Assembly: GCA_025024175.1 (NCBI GenBank)
Contig: QCXZ01000045.1
Coordinates: 4,590,649-4,654,648 of the forward strand
Direction: 5' to 3'
Length of the DNA stretch: 64,000 nucleotides
Source of the DNA: Rhyzopertha dominica
Lineage: Eukaryota; Arthropoda; Insecta; Coleoptera; Bostrichidae
Position numbers and translations under genes: made by a program. The notes below the pieces were generated by a model. The model saw only the letters and a list, made by a program, of their open reading frames with translations, was not told where the DNA came from and did not search any database. Positions 34,701-46,349 of this stretch are shown piece after piece; the stretch's first letter is position 1, and each line of letters begins with the position of its first letter.

Positions 34701-35750
34701 AAATAATGTGAAATATATTATCCATGCAATTTTAATTAAAAAAAATAGTGTATCACCATCATACAATGTCCCTTCTGTAAGTAGATTAAAATGCTATGAG
34801 AGATGCTAATTTTATGTAAGTTTACGCCAAACATTAATACAACAATAATGTGACAGTCTGTTTTTTGTTTATCCATTTGCATCTAATTCAAAGTTACGGT
34901 TGACACTACTTGTCTATATCTTTTTACCAGCGTGCACTGTAATTACAACTTAAAACTGCAAAATCGTTTAAATATAATCTTTACGTTGAGGGTCTAACTT
35001 GGGTATAAACACCCGATAAAAAATAGATAAAGGGATTTCTTAAGATTTAAATTACGGCTCTTAAGGTTACTCAATTTTTGAGCTTAAATTCTAAAAATTA
35101 GTGTAATCGGGTGGTTAGTGGCCTTAGAAATACAGTGTAAATTGGCGGCGTTCACGGACCCAGGTATTTGGTTAAAATAAAAATAAAATCGCGAAAAAAA
35201 CAATCGTATTGTACAACAGTTTTTTATAAATCACAAATGCTGAATAAATGGCTACAGATAGGAGGAAAATTTAATTAATTAAAATTAAGAATATTAAGTT
35301 AAAGCAGCATGTTTCCATTTTGCACATTTTTCAGACAAAATGCAAATTTGTCTATTTGAAATTAATTTTAAAAATACATTTTCCAGGGTTTATTTATTCA
35401 GCTAAAATTCAAAGTGATGTATTTTTTTAACTATTAATCTGGTTCAAAAAATATGAATCAGCCTAAAAATGAAAGAAATAAAAAATTAATAAAAAAAATC
35501 GTGCTTTAGTTTGATCAGTTAAGCGCCTCAAATTTTGTAGTTGAAAATTGAAAAAATTAAGCTTTTTTTCTGGGATTTTTTGCATTTTATAGCTAAAAGT
35601 GCGCTTTGGCGTTTTTGATGGAATTTTTTTAATACAAACTTAAATGCTTAATACAGCAAATGGATAAAAGCTGCTAATTGTGTGCCCTACATTTTTAGTT
35701 CTTTGCATTTGAGTCCTATCTGTTTTCTCAGTATTTATAAAAAAACCGTT
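31764..35750. other. AT-rich stretch, possibly the first intron of the candidate gene
   Basis: No coding similarity or RNA seen. A two-copy tandem of GTTGATAAGTTGGCCCAAA lies near 32948-32990. Frames such as 32068-32343 look random. Confidence 0.4.
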
Positions 35751-35789
35751 ACGCGGTAGATATCATTTATGGGCTTTTTGCGAGCTTTT

Positions 35790-36450
35790 AATTTTTTTTA
35801 AACAAATGCACCTGCGTTATAATTTCCAACCGTTTACACTTTTGTTACCTGTTTTGCCTGCGTTCGTTTACTCTAAAATATTTACCACTCATTCTAATCC
35901 GGTTATACAACAAAATTTTGTAGTTTGGCCTTTTTTGAGCAAAAATATGATTCAAAATAAAAATCTGTACGCAAGACCGATACAAAAACTACTTAATAGT
36001 CCGATTTTAAATACCTCCATACGTAAAAACATGCCGTCATCCCGGTGAAATATGCCCGGTTTTTTTAGATATCACCCGCCCATATAAACAAACATTCCAC
36101 GGCGTCCTTAATTTATGAGATATTCATATGGAAGAGTAACTTTATTTTTATTAAGGCCGCTACGCGCATACTGCGTTTGAATGCCCGTTCGCATATCTTA
36201 AAGACATTATATACCTACACGGCAATAAAAATAAAAAAAAATAATAAATAAAAGACAGAGAGGGGAAGCTCGGTATAATTTACGTCCAGGTGGTTTTATA
36301 GCGAGCGGTATTTTCGACAATGTTGCAGAGTGGATGTTTTCTTTTAACGTTTGGCACTGAAATCTGAACTGGGGAATCGTAAAAACAATTTATTTTTTCC
36401 TTAAATTAAAATTTCTCGGAACGCCAAGGTGAAGTGTTTAATTTTTCGCG
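35790..36450. promoter_or_regulatory. Mixed-composition block, possible regulatory DNA
   Basis: Composition is less AT-biased than the flanks, with words such as CACCTG, GATATCACCCGCCC, TTTATGAG and ATTAAGGCCGC. No coding frame is credible (80 codons at 35806) and no transposon feature is seen. Weak, composition-based call. Confidence 0.2.
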
Positions 36451-39400
36451 GCACAAAGTTCTGCAATTGCTTTAAATGTCCTCACCATTTTGCTCAACAC
36501 ACGTCATCACAAGACTCAGATTTACGATCAGTAATTGCTATTGTTTGGGGTTGTTATTACAAACATATGATAGCAAACAATGATAAGTAACTACAACTAT
36601 ATCAATATTATATTAATACCTGCGCACACGATTTTAATTCAGCTGGCAAATATAGCTGCCTTTACAATCAAATGCTTAATACAATCTAATATTACCACTA
36701 CTTTATATTTTACGCATTGCTCTACGATTTGAAAAATAGAATATAGAAATCAAACTGGTTAGGACACCTTTGGTGTGTCAGGTGATGTTAGTCTGATACC
36801 AAGGGTCAAGTCCATTCAATTGTATTATTAGGCGAAACATTTTCTTATTACATCCACATGAAATCAAAATAATTTAAATGAAAACCGAAAATAATTTTGA
36901 AAAGAAAAGCTCCGTCTTCGTCAAAAAATTGTTGTAATCTTTCACAGCATTTTGTCTTTGTAAACTACCCAGAATAATCGACATCGATTTTTAAATTCTT
37001 TTGCAGTGCGTTTCAAGCTAATGTTTGAAATTTCCTCAGAATGTTCCAGTTAGTAATATACCTTTCTTTTAGCAAGCGGTAACATTGCATTTTTTGGGCT
37101 TGCTGGATGACCGTTGCAGAAGTATTTTGAAACCTGGACTTCATTTTCTCCAATATTCTGGATTTCGTGATTTTTTTTTATTAAACGTGTTACATGGATG
37201 CACTGAAGCAGTTAGTGATATTTCGCAAATATACTAAGGTCCAGTTGCACAAAGCGTGATAACAAGGGCTGGTTAACGCTTTAAGTTCTAAAAGGTATAT
37301 GAAAAACCCTTACCACAGTAGTTTAGAAAAACTAAATACATATTTCAGCAGCTAGGCTGGCATCTTCAGCAGAAGTAAATTAAGCGACTTCCTGAAATAT
37401 TTGGCTGGATTTAACCGGATGATATTAGCATTACCAAATTTTCAGCGGAAATATGACAACTGCTCGGATCTGGTCTGGATATGTTTGGATGTGTTGAGTG
37501 GATGTGGATGGTTGTGATCTGTAAATTTGCCCACAAAAAATGACGCCCAACTGCTAAAATTTAACCTAAAACCGCGCGTTTTTTAATGAAAATTGAAGCA
37601 AGCAGACTGAACGGTGTAAAAATTACTCAAATTTGTAATGACCACGTAGAAGAAAAAACATCGAAAGTATAGAACAAAAAAATCATTCCCATTGGTATGT
37701 GTGTATTTTTGGTATAAGTTACAAGGCGCCAAAGAATAGTAAATATTTTAATGGAAAGCGTACGTTCTTTCAAATATATTAAATGAAAAGGAAAACATTG
37801 ACAACATTCACCTAAAACAGCACTAGTTACAACAAAGATGTGGCATGCTTGGGAAAATTTTATGAATTTGTTGATTGTTTTTACTCTTCCTAAAGACAAG
37901 TGTTGACATAAAAAGATACGTGCGCACTATTCCTAAAAAAGAAACAAATGATTATCAAATCGTTGTACCTAGAAACTTGTACGGAGTTTCTATAAATGAT
38001 TCTTGTATCCAGGGCGCTTATGGAAATTATCGATTAAATCAATTTGCCACCTCTCAGGAAGGTGACGTATACTTGTCATCTGTCGAGTTTTTGAATTATT
38101 TGACATATTTTAGGTAATATGAGAAAACGCCTGGGAGTGTGTATTTTCAACATATTCTGTAGTGTTTTGTGGGATACCTAATTAACTGTAAGGTTTCAGA
38201 AAGCTCACATTTCGGAGCTGTGGGGTGACATTGATCTGCAACCTTCAATATTATCGCCGTGCATATGTAGCTTGGCAGCAGTTACAAAAAGGCGGCACAA
38301 AGAATTCAGAAATCAACGCCGCCCGCGCTGCATGAATCATTTATAGAAACCCTCTACAATGAAATAACTTGGAAGGATCAGATAAGCTGTTGTGACAGAA
38401 AATACTGTTGAATTTGAAACTATTTCGGAAATAAGTGAATATGAAGAAGGAATTGTCTTAAGCAGAAGACAAAGGTACTGAAAGTTTGTCATTGGATGAA
38501 GATAAAAGTGATAGTATTAGTATTATGCTTGAAAACTATTACAGTCTAGTTTGAGCAAAAGAAATACATAAAAATTTCATTTTTATGTTCCAATATTTCC
38601 ACAAAGCTCGCAACCTTTTTGTCTGAAAATAGCAATTTAGCAAAATATAAAAATAAATAAATAAAGAACCGAAATATAGTATTTTTTAGATATATATTCT
38701 TCGAAAATACGTATACAAAGTTCTTTTGAACTATTGAAACATTCTTTTTCTTTACATTTTTTTTATTATGTTACGTACGTTTAGGATTTCTTCTTTTACC
38801 ATACCTAAACATATATTTTGAAAAAAAAGTTTGTATATTTCCCGAGGTATTTCTTTTGTGTATGATCTATTGTTATTTTACATGTGCAAAAAGTAATAAA
38901 GAGGGAGTCTGTAAAGTCTAAATCTCAGGTGTGTAAAAAGTAATTCCTGGGTTTTTTCTATCTGCCTAAATAAGTGTGGAAGAGTGTGAATAAGTCTTTA
39001 TTTTGGTGTAATGGATGTGGGTGGATATGGATGGATGTACACGTTTGTCCATTGATGTATGTGGATGTGTTTAAGNAAATTAATGTTTTTACAGTTTTTG
39101 GGAGGGTGATTACCCTCTCGGCTGAAATACATACTTAATTTTTCTAAATTATAGCGGTATATATAATTTTTTTACATCTTATTCAAATCCATTAAGTGCA
39201 AAGCAAAGGAATTTGTAAGGAATTGTTAAGAGTGCTATAAGATAATTTTGATTTCAATTTTTTTTATTGACTACATATTTTGTGGTTAATTTGGTAACTT
39301 GAAAAAACAAATTTTGCATAGGGTATAGGTACTTCTGTGATCAGCAGTTGGGCATATTTGTATGGTGTACACTTAATACCTATCTGTACGAAATATACTA

Positions 39401-39800
39401 AACTTGACTAGACAAGTCAATTAAGACAATAAAAATAACGTAATGCATATCCGACAATTGTGTGCATTCAGAACAACGAAAAAAGAAATGTCTTTATGTA
39501 CCCCATTGAACATATCATTGCCTGGTAATAAAGAAGTCGCCCACATACAAATGATACCATANATACTAACAAATAGGTATTGTAAACAACTTTTTACTGC
39601 GTGCCGCTTTAAAAAGCAGTATGCACTTGCTTAGTAATTTATATATAATTTTTTCTAACAGATTACAAAGAAGACTATGAATAAAGTAGCGATAAATCAG
39701 ATAAAATACCAGAGTACCACATTGTTTTACAACTATGTGATTATGCCATAACAGCATCTGTTACGCGGTGTCGTGGACTAAATAAGCAAAAACAATAGTA
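36450..39800. other. Long stretch without a recognised gene
   Basis: AT-rich. It holds the repeat at 37330-37460 and two GGATGTGGATGG-rich spots (about 37490-37520 and 39010-39065). Frames at 37627-37899 and 37875-38117 match nothing I know. Confidence 0.45.
37330..37460 (-). repeat. Penelope-like terminal fragment with decayed hammerhead
   Basis: On the minus strand GCUGAAGAUGCCAGCCUAGC and then UGCUGAAAUAUG resemble a hammerhead (CUGAAGA, stem GC.AGC / GCUGC, GAAA), but the cleavage-site base and stem III do not fit. The neighbouring AACCGGATGATATT block recurs at 61765-61860. Confidence 0.4.
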
Positions 39801-39801
39801 T

Positions 39802-39805
39802 TTAT
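39802..39805. repeat. Left target-site duplication of the LTR element
   Basis: TTAT, repeated at 44450-44453. Confidence 0.7.
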
Positions 39806-40775
39806 TGAAGTAACCAGGTATGCCATCTTCAAATTTCTGTATTTTATTCATATTGCCTCTCAAATTGTTCAGTTTATATTTTGTATCGGTTTTGGGAATG
39901 GGGCATATTTGCGACGTTCGAGGGGGTAGGTTCTTAAGTGGACGAGAAACAGATGCGCTTCAGTTTCAGTGTGTCCCTTCAACTGTTCACAGGTTAGTAC
40001 TGTTTTAATTTTTAATTTTTATTGTTTGTGTTCCTTTTTCAATCACATTATGTAATTAGTTTTAAACAAGCACCATTGTCATTAAATAATTCAGTTGTTT
40101 AGCTGAAACAGTTATGTTAATTAATTAATTAGGATAAATGCTGTATTTGGAGTCTGCGGTAACATTGTAAGCTATGCTGCTGTTGTAGTCTTCTTTTTAA
40201 AACTATTTATGTCATTTTCTTAACTGTGTTCTCGCATTCTTTGATTAGCTGTATCCACGCAGCAATAGTTATACGTGATGCTTGAAAGTGTGATGTTAGA
40301 GCCTTGATGTATGAACTAATATTTTCTCCCGTGCTGGGCAAACATCTAGTAAAAGAAAAACCAAGATTTTTGCACCAAACCATTCAACTATATAGCTGAG
40401 TTGCCTCCCGCATGGGACCTCAGTACCTGCTGACCATAGTCGGCTATGCTAACAAAAATCTCTTCAGTCTTGAATCTTGAGAGTGAAAGTGATATCGAAC
40501 ACAGATCTAGAATTGGCAGTTCATTCATTATGTTAAATAACAATTTTCAGCAGCATTGCTACAATTTGTTAACCCTCCAAATTTGATCTTGTTTAGTAAT
40601 AAATTAGTTGTTTTGAGATTGTTTTCGTATTATTTATGATTACATCAAATCTCCCTATTTACGTGAGTAACCAGTGCATCGAAGGTAGGTTTAATTAAAA
40701 TAACACAACGTAGGTAAGTACTGGACGATCACATTTCAATCGAAATCTCTACGAACCTGGGTATGTTACATTACA
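39806..40775 (+). repeat. Left LTR
   Basis: 970 bp. It contains CTTCAACTGTTCACAG|GTTAGT at about 39980-40000, a good 5' splice-site context; the same 21 bp upstream of the splice point recur in the interior at about 41582-41602. The 62-codon frame at 39820 is present in both LTRs but is unlikely to be a gene. Confidence 0.95.
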
Positions 40776-41625
40776 GAGATAATTTTGGTGCCGTGACCAG
40801 GATGCATTTTTGGTAAAAGCGTTGTGGAGATTTGATTTTTTGTATAGGTATGACGGGTGCATTGTATGTGGGGGCATAACAGATCGTATACCTTGAGCTA
40901 GATTGGTTTAATTTACTTTTTCTGGTAGTAATCGAATTGAATATGTGTGGTCCATTCTTGAAGCTTGCATTAAAAAAAAATTGTCCATTTGACAACACCG
41001 CGTGGATTTGGCAACCAAAACAGACAACCAGGTCACATTCTTTTAAGTTAGAATACTTGTTAAAATATACCTACTGCGTAGTTTCATATACAAAGTCAAC
41101 CCACACTTAACGATAAATCGTCCCTTTTCAAGTGTTTAGCTCTGCGTCTTTTAGGGTGTGAGGGTGATTAAGCAAGCAGGTCAGTTTTGGAATGCGTAAC
41201 GTTCCCAGATGTTACAACCGAAACATGTTGTTTTAAATTTGAGTGAACCATTTCTATCGTTGCTTTGTTTTAGTCAGCCGCTGTTGAAAATTACAAAATT
41301 CTGTGTAGGCATGACATACTTGGAAAAAAAATTATTAATGTTTAAGTTAAGAAATTCGTATTCAGTGTGTTATAGCATAACATAACATAAGTTATAGTCC
41401 AAGGTTTGTCAGTTCATCTCATTATTTAAGTCTTTTTATTATGGGTGCACAGTATGTTGGCGATCTGTTATAATTTTCCCCGCATGTCATTTTGTTTTTT
41501 CAAAATGGGAAACAATAAAATATTTGTTAGTAACTAGAAAATGAAATATTTATTTATTTATTAGTGTGAATGTGTTACTGCTGTCCCTTCAACTGTTCAC
41601 AGTCACTATCGAGCTGGTTCTTTTA

Positions 41626-41860
41626 ATGGACGACATGGAGAACATAAATTTAGGGGCGCAAGATCAAACTGACGAACCCGACGAGGCCACAAACATAGGA
41701 AACAGGAAAATGATCGATCTTCGCGAGCTGTTGCTGCAACAATCAACCATTCTCTGGACTTTTATTTAACATCAACAGGCCATGTACGAGCAATTTTTGA
41801 GGAACATGTTGGCGACCTACAACAAGCTTCGGTAGCTAACTACCCTGCATCTTCAAATAC
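41626..41860 (+). pseudogene. gag-like N-terminal fragment of the LTR element
   Basis: ATG at 41626: MDDMENINLGAQDQTDEPDE, then MIDLRELLLQQSTILWTFI, a stop at 41767-41769, and in-frame continuation HQQAMYEQFLRNMLATYNKL. The acidic start followed by a helical QQ-rich segment is like insect gypsy gag starts. Frame is lost after about 41830. Later codons (to about 42280) are degraded and run into the integrase region without any RT. Confidence 0.6.
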
Positions 41861-42291
41861 AATGGACACGTTGGCACCACCAGCTTACTCTATCCACTAG
41901 TAATGAGAGGAACCTTATCCAAGGGTTATCAGGTTCAATATACACGCCATGTGAAGGAGGTAACTCTAACGTAGCAGAAATTGTATCAAATAATGTAAAT
42001 TTGGACGATAGTTGGAAATGTGTAACATTAGCTTTAAGTAGTCGGATCCCTTCACGCTATTACTGTGGAAAAACCTATCTTTCGTTCTCCAGAACGTCAA
42101 TCCTATGCTGTATTTTTTTTGATCGATTAGATAGATTTGTCAGGTCTGTAAGGCGCTTCACAAGAAGGTGCCTTATATATTATAACTTTAGATTATTTAG
42201 CCCTTTCAACTACAGATTGAAGAGATTTAAAAAAAATTCGAATGTTGATTTTGCGTCATGCTTTTTAAAGTATTAGGACTGACCATTACGC

Positions 42292-43203
42292 TTTAAAGTT
42301 CTTCATTTAAGGAAACATCTTCACAAAGTCGTACGCTCTTACGATATATGTCAAAAATCCAAATTTTCGACAAGGCATCTTACAGGAGAAGTGACCTTAG
42401 ATTATTATGGGCCGTTACCCGAGGGACGTTCGAAAAGCTCCTTCATTTTTGTCGTAATTGATGCTTTCTCAAAATTTATCAGGCTATACCCCTTAAGACG
42501 AGCTCAAGCTAAGATATCAGCCGACAAGATTATTAACGATTTCCACAAGATTATTAAAATAAAAGTAATCCTTAGTGATCACGGAACTCAGTTCCAATCC
42601 CGGTTATGGCAAGACACTATGCGACGTAACAACATTCGCCCGACGCTTACATCAATTAGGCATCCAGCTTCAAACCCTACAGAACGTGTTATGAAAGAAC
42701 TCAGCAGACTATTCCGTACTTATTGTAGTAAATCACATCGTGGATGGGTTTCCCAGCTCCAAAACATTCAGGATTTATTCAACAGTACACCCCATTTAAG
42801 CACCGGTTACTCTCCAAACGAAATGTTATATGGAGCAGATCCTCCCAATAAACTGAGTAATTTGTTAGCACCATAATTACCTCCAAGACCTCATAAAACA
42901 TTGTCCACAATTCATGAGGAGGTCCGACAACGTGTAGCAGAGCGCATGAAAAAACACTTTCCAGCAGTCTCCAAATGTAAATTTGTGACAAATGATTATG
43001 TACTACTGCGAGAAAATCCCACATCGGACGCTGAAAACAAAATTATATATAAATTTTGTCCACTATATTCAGGTCCATACAAAATTACTGGTAACCCTTA
43101 CCCTAATGTTTATACGTTAAATGATCCTGTATCGAATGAAAGAAAGGGAAATTATGATATAAGCAATCTAAAGTTTTATTATCGCAACGAAGCGATCTGT
43201 TAA
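42292..43203 (+). pseudogene. Gypsy-type integrase with an internal stop
   Basis: Around 42292-42390 codons HLRKHLHKVVRSYDICQKSK are a decayed HHCC zinc finger. The catalytic core (42391-42876) has TLDYYGPLPEGRSKSSFIFV with the first Asp, VILSDHGTQFQS with the second, and NPTERVMKELSRLFR with the Glu, followed by LSTGYSPNEMLYG. A TAA at 42874-42876 interrupts the frame after LLAP. The same frame continues (42901-43203) with RVAERMKKHF and LYSGPYKITGNPYPNVYTL, the C-terminal DNA-binding domain. Apart from the stop the gene looks well preserved. Confidence 0.88.
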
Positions 43204-43479
43204 TATTATGTGTAGTAGCTGTACAGGGTCCTTTTATTTTGTATATAATTTAGTTGCTGTTATTAGTATCATTTATTTAGGTTCAGAACTTATTTCTGTA
43301 CAAACATTATTTATTAGTCGATTTGTTTCTCCTAGAATAAGAACATAATTTGTAAATTATTTTGGGGTGTAGTGGTAATACGCTGAAATTTGAAACTAGC
43401 ATCTCTTAACTTCGGGGTATATTGAAAGTTTGTCTCATTTGGTTTAATTGGCATTCGTCAACCTTTCAAAGGGGCGTTC

Positions 43480-44449
43480 TGAAGTAACCAGGTATGCCAT
43501 CTTCAAATTTCTGTATTTTATTCATATTGCCTCTCAAATTGTTCAGTTTATATTTTGTATCGGTTTTGGGAATGGGGCATATTTGCGACGTTCGAGGGGG
43601 TAGGTTCTTAAGTGGACGAGAAACAGATGCGCTTCAGTTTCAGTGTGTCCCTTCAACTGTTCACAGGTTAGTACTGTTTTAATTTTTAATTTTTATTGTT
43701 TGTGTTCCTTTTTCAATCACATTATGTAATTAGTTTTAAACAAGCACCATTGTCATTAAATAATTCAGTTGTTTAGCTGAAACAGTTATGTTAATTAATT
43801 AATTAGGATAAATGCTGTATTTGGAGTCTGCGGTAACATTGTAAGCTATGCTGCTGTTGTAGTCTTCTTTTTAAAACTATTTATGTCATTTTCTTAACTG
43901 TGTTCTCGCATTCTTTGATTAGCTGTATCCACGCAGCAATAGTTATACGTGATGCTTGAAAGTGTGATGTTAGAGCCTTGATGTATGAACTAATATTTTC
44001 TCCCGTGCTGGGCAAACATCTGGTAAAAGAAAAACCAAGATTTTTGCACCAAACCATTCAACTATATAGCTGAGTTGCCTCCCGCATGGGACCTCAGTAC
44101 CTGCTGACCATAGTCGGCTATGCTAACAAAAATCTCTTCAGTTTTGAATCTTGAGAGTGAAAGTGATATCGAACACAGATCTAGAATTGGCAGTTCATTC
44201 ATTATGTTAAATAACAATTTTCAGCAGCATTGCTACAATTTGTTAACCCTCCAAATTTGATCTTGTTTAGTAATAAATTAGTTGTTTTGAGATTGTTTTC
44301 GTATTATTTATGATTACATCAAATCTCCCTATTTACGTGAGTAACCAGTGCATCGAAGGTAGGTTTAATTAAAATAACACAACGTAGGTAAGTACTGGAC
44401 GATCACATTTCAATCGAAATCTCTACGAACCTGGGTATGTTACATTACA
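43480..44449 (+). repeat. Right LTR
   Basis: 970 bp, same as 39806-40775 except A/G in ACATCT(A/G)GTAAAAG and C/T in CTTCAGT(C/T)TTGAATC. Confidence 0.95.
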
Positions 44450-44893
44450 TTATTACGCCGGACTGGTAGTAATTATGCAAAGTATACTTGGTTACTGGCG
44501 AATGGCCACTGCAATCATGATCATTATGAATCATAAATGAGATATTAAAACGTGCAATTACTTTGCGGTAGATCGTAAAAGGAAAAACTGATATCCAGCT
44601 TGGAAATGTCAATAAATGCCGCGGATTGACGGAATACGGATAACGGTATACTAACTGCGCGCAGTCATACTTGGGTGTTTTGTAGAGTTCCTCCGGCCCA
44701 CCATTGTGCAACAGGCCTTTGGTTGAGGTGATTCCAGTTTTGTTTGTTGATTGCTTTTTTATTCTTACGTATACAGTTTGTCTACATTTCGATGCTTATT
44801 GTTGATTTACGACTATAGGTTATTAGAAGAGACAGAGCAACGGTAAAATGCAAGAAGTCTCATTTAAAATTCATTGTTTTTTCAGTTTTGACA
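44450..44893. other. Spacer between LTR element and mariner
   Basis: Starts with TTAT, the right target duplication of the LTR element. No gene recognised; the minus frame at 44445-44711 runs into the LTR and is not credible. Confidence 0.5.
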
Positions 44894-44895
44894 TA

Positions 44896-46135
44896 CGAGG
44901 GCGGTCCTATAAGCACTTAGCCTACAAAAGAAAAATGATAATTTAGGAAAATTGGCGATTTTTTACTCACATAGTCTCCTTTTAGCTCGAAACACTTGAC
45001 CCAGCGATGGTCCAACTTCTTTAACCCGCCTGGAAAATACGTTTACTCGAGGTCTGCAAAGTAGGCCTCCATGGCGGCGATGACTCAAATTTCTGCCCGG
45101 CGAGTGACTTTTTCAAGTTTGGAAACAAAAAGAAGTCGCGCGGGGCCAAATCTGGAGAATATAGTGCATAGGGCAGCAGTTCGTATCCCAATTCGACCAA
45201 TTTGGCCGTGGCAACGGCGGAGGTGTGAGCCGGTGCGTTGTCATGGTGGAAGAGCACCTTTTTCTTCGCCAAATGGAGCCGTTTTTTTCTGCAATTCGGC
45301 GTCGAATCGGCCCAATAGTTCGGCATAGTAGAGCCCTGCGACAGTTTTGCCCTGTTCCAGGTAGTTGATGAGGATCACAGCTTGTGAATCCCAGAAAACG
45401 GTAGTCATCACCTTTCCGGCCGATAGGACAGTCTTCGCCTTCTTTGGACCACATTCACCGGGTGAAGTTTACTGTTTCGAGTGTTCCTTGGTCTCTGGTG
45501 TGTACCAGAAACTCCTTCGGATTGCGCTTAAACAACGCCAAACTCTGCTCTGAGTGGTCTCACGATTGCGCTTGTTGTCGGGAGCAGTGAGCAAACGCGG
45601 CACCCATTGGGCCGACAGCTTTCTCATACCCAAAATTTCATGCAGGACATGACCCACGCGGTCTTTTGAGATGCCTACTGTCTCACCTATCTCACGGACC
45701 TTTAATCGGCGGTCGGCCAATACGAGATCGTGGATTTTTGTCACTTTATCTTCCGTTGTAGCCGTTTTAGGGACACCTGGGCGTGGCTCATCAAAAACCG
45801 GCGGGCGACCACGTTGAAACTCATTAAACCAATTTTTGACGGTCGCCATCGAAGGAGAAGAGTCATCGTACACAGCATCCAAGTGCTCTTTGATTTCGCT
45901 GCGCGATTTCCCGTCCAAAAACAAGAATGAATCACCGACCGATATTGCTCTTTTTCCATTTTTCTAAAATCAACGGACATGCTCGGTTCCACACGCGGTC
46001 AAAACAAAACTACGAGTCCAATTCAGATGAAATTTTGACAGTAACCGTCTACGAAAATGTACTACAAGAACAAATTTCTCTTGCGACAGTGGCGCCATCG
46101 GGCGGTGAGGCTAAGTACTTATCGGACCGCCCTCG
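44896..46135 (-). mobile_element. Mariner transposon, 1240 bp
   Basis: Terminal inverted repeats of about 28 bp beginning CGAGGGCGGTCC (44896 onward and ending 46135), with two mismatches seen, flanked by TA at 44894-44895 and 46136-46137. Near full length. It lies beside, and probably split, an older DUF4817-family relic at 46162-46347. It belongs to a different mariner lineage from the copy at 25727, judged by its protein. Confidence 0.93.
44917..45959 (-). pseudogene. Defective mariner transposase, first catalytic Asp deleted
   Basis: ATG at 45959 (MEKEQYRSVI), a one-base loss about 30 bases on, then a long open frame (45469-45924): KSRSEIKEHLDAVYDDSSPS, TVKNWFNEFQRGRPPVFDEP, DRRLKVREIGETVGISKDRV, ILGMRKLSAQWVPRLLT. 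Near 45500 the codons pass from the end of the KRNPKEF motif directly to TPETKE-type sequence, so the segment holding the first Asp (VDETWIHYY in relatives) is gone. The second and third Asp boxes remain (45021-45326): FHHDNAPAHTSAVATAK and YSPDLAPRDFFLFPNLKKSL. Further shifts follow; the C-terminus reads LKKLDHRWVKCFELKGDYV. Confidence 0.9.
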
Positions 46136-46161
46136 TATTTTGAAACAACTCGATAACGATA

Positions 46162-46347
46162 CTAAACTTGTGCATTAAGGACAAACTCTTCATGGATGTA
46201 TTTCCGTTTAATGCATCTGTGATTTTTAGTGGCACCCGACAAATAAAAGTCAAGAGGGGTGCGCTCGGGTGATCTCATGGGGTATTCTATTGGCCCGTTA
46301 TGTGATATCATTCGCCTATTCAACTTTTCTCCCAAAAAAAGTTGCAC
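46162..46347 (-). pseudogene. DUF4817-family transposase scrap, third Asp region
   Basis: Minus-strand codons NGPIEYPMRSPERTPLDFYL match the family block around the third catalytic Asp (relatives: GPIEWPPRSPDLTPLDFFLWG); here the Asp is replaced by Glu. The adjacent mariner begins 26 bp away and may have interrupted it. Confidence 0.65.
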
Positions 46348-46349
46348 AT

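Larger units (their letters stand above)
39806..44449 (+). mobile_element. Young gypsy-type LTR retrotransposon lacking RT and RNase H
   Basis: Two 970-bp long terminal repeats (39806-40775 and 43480-44449) begin TGAAGTAACC and end TTACATTACA; I found only two substitutions between them. A 4-bp duplication TTAT flanks the element. Directly after the left LTR comes a primer-site-like TTTGGTGCCGTGACC (about 40783), and before the right LTR a purine-rich AAAGGGGCG. The 2.7-kb interior has the start of a gag gene and an integrase gene but no protease, RT or RNase H, so it must have been copied by enzymes supplied in trans, or lost them just after insertion. No envelope gene is seen. Confidence 0.93.

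Noticed and set aside
39820..40008. 62-codon frame present identically at 39820 and 43494
   Set aside because: It is duplicated because it lies in the LTRs. It ends at the putative splice donor and has no known relatives, so I do not call it a gene.
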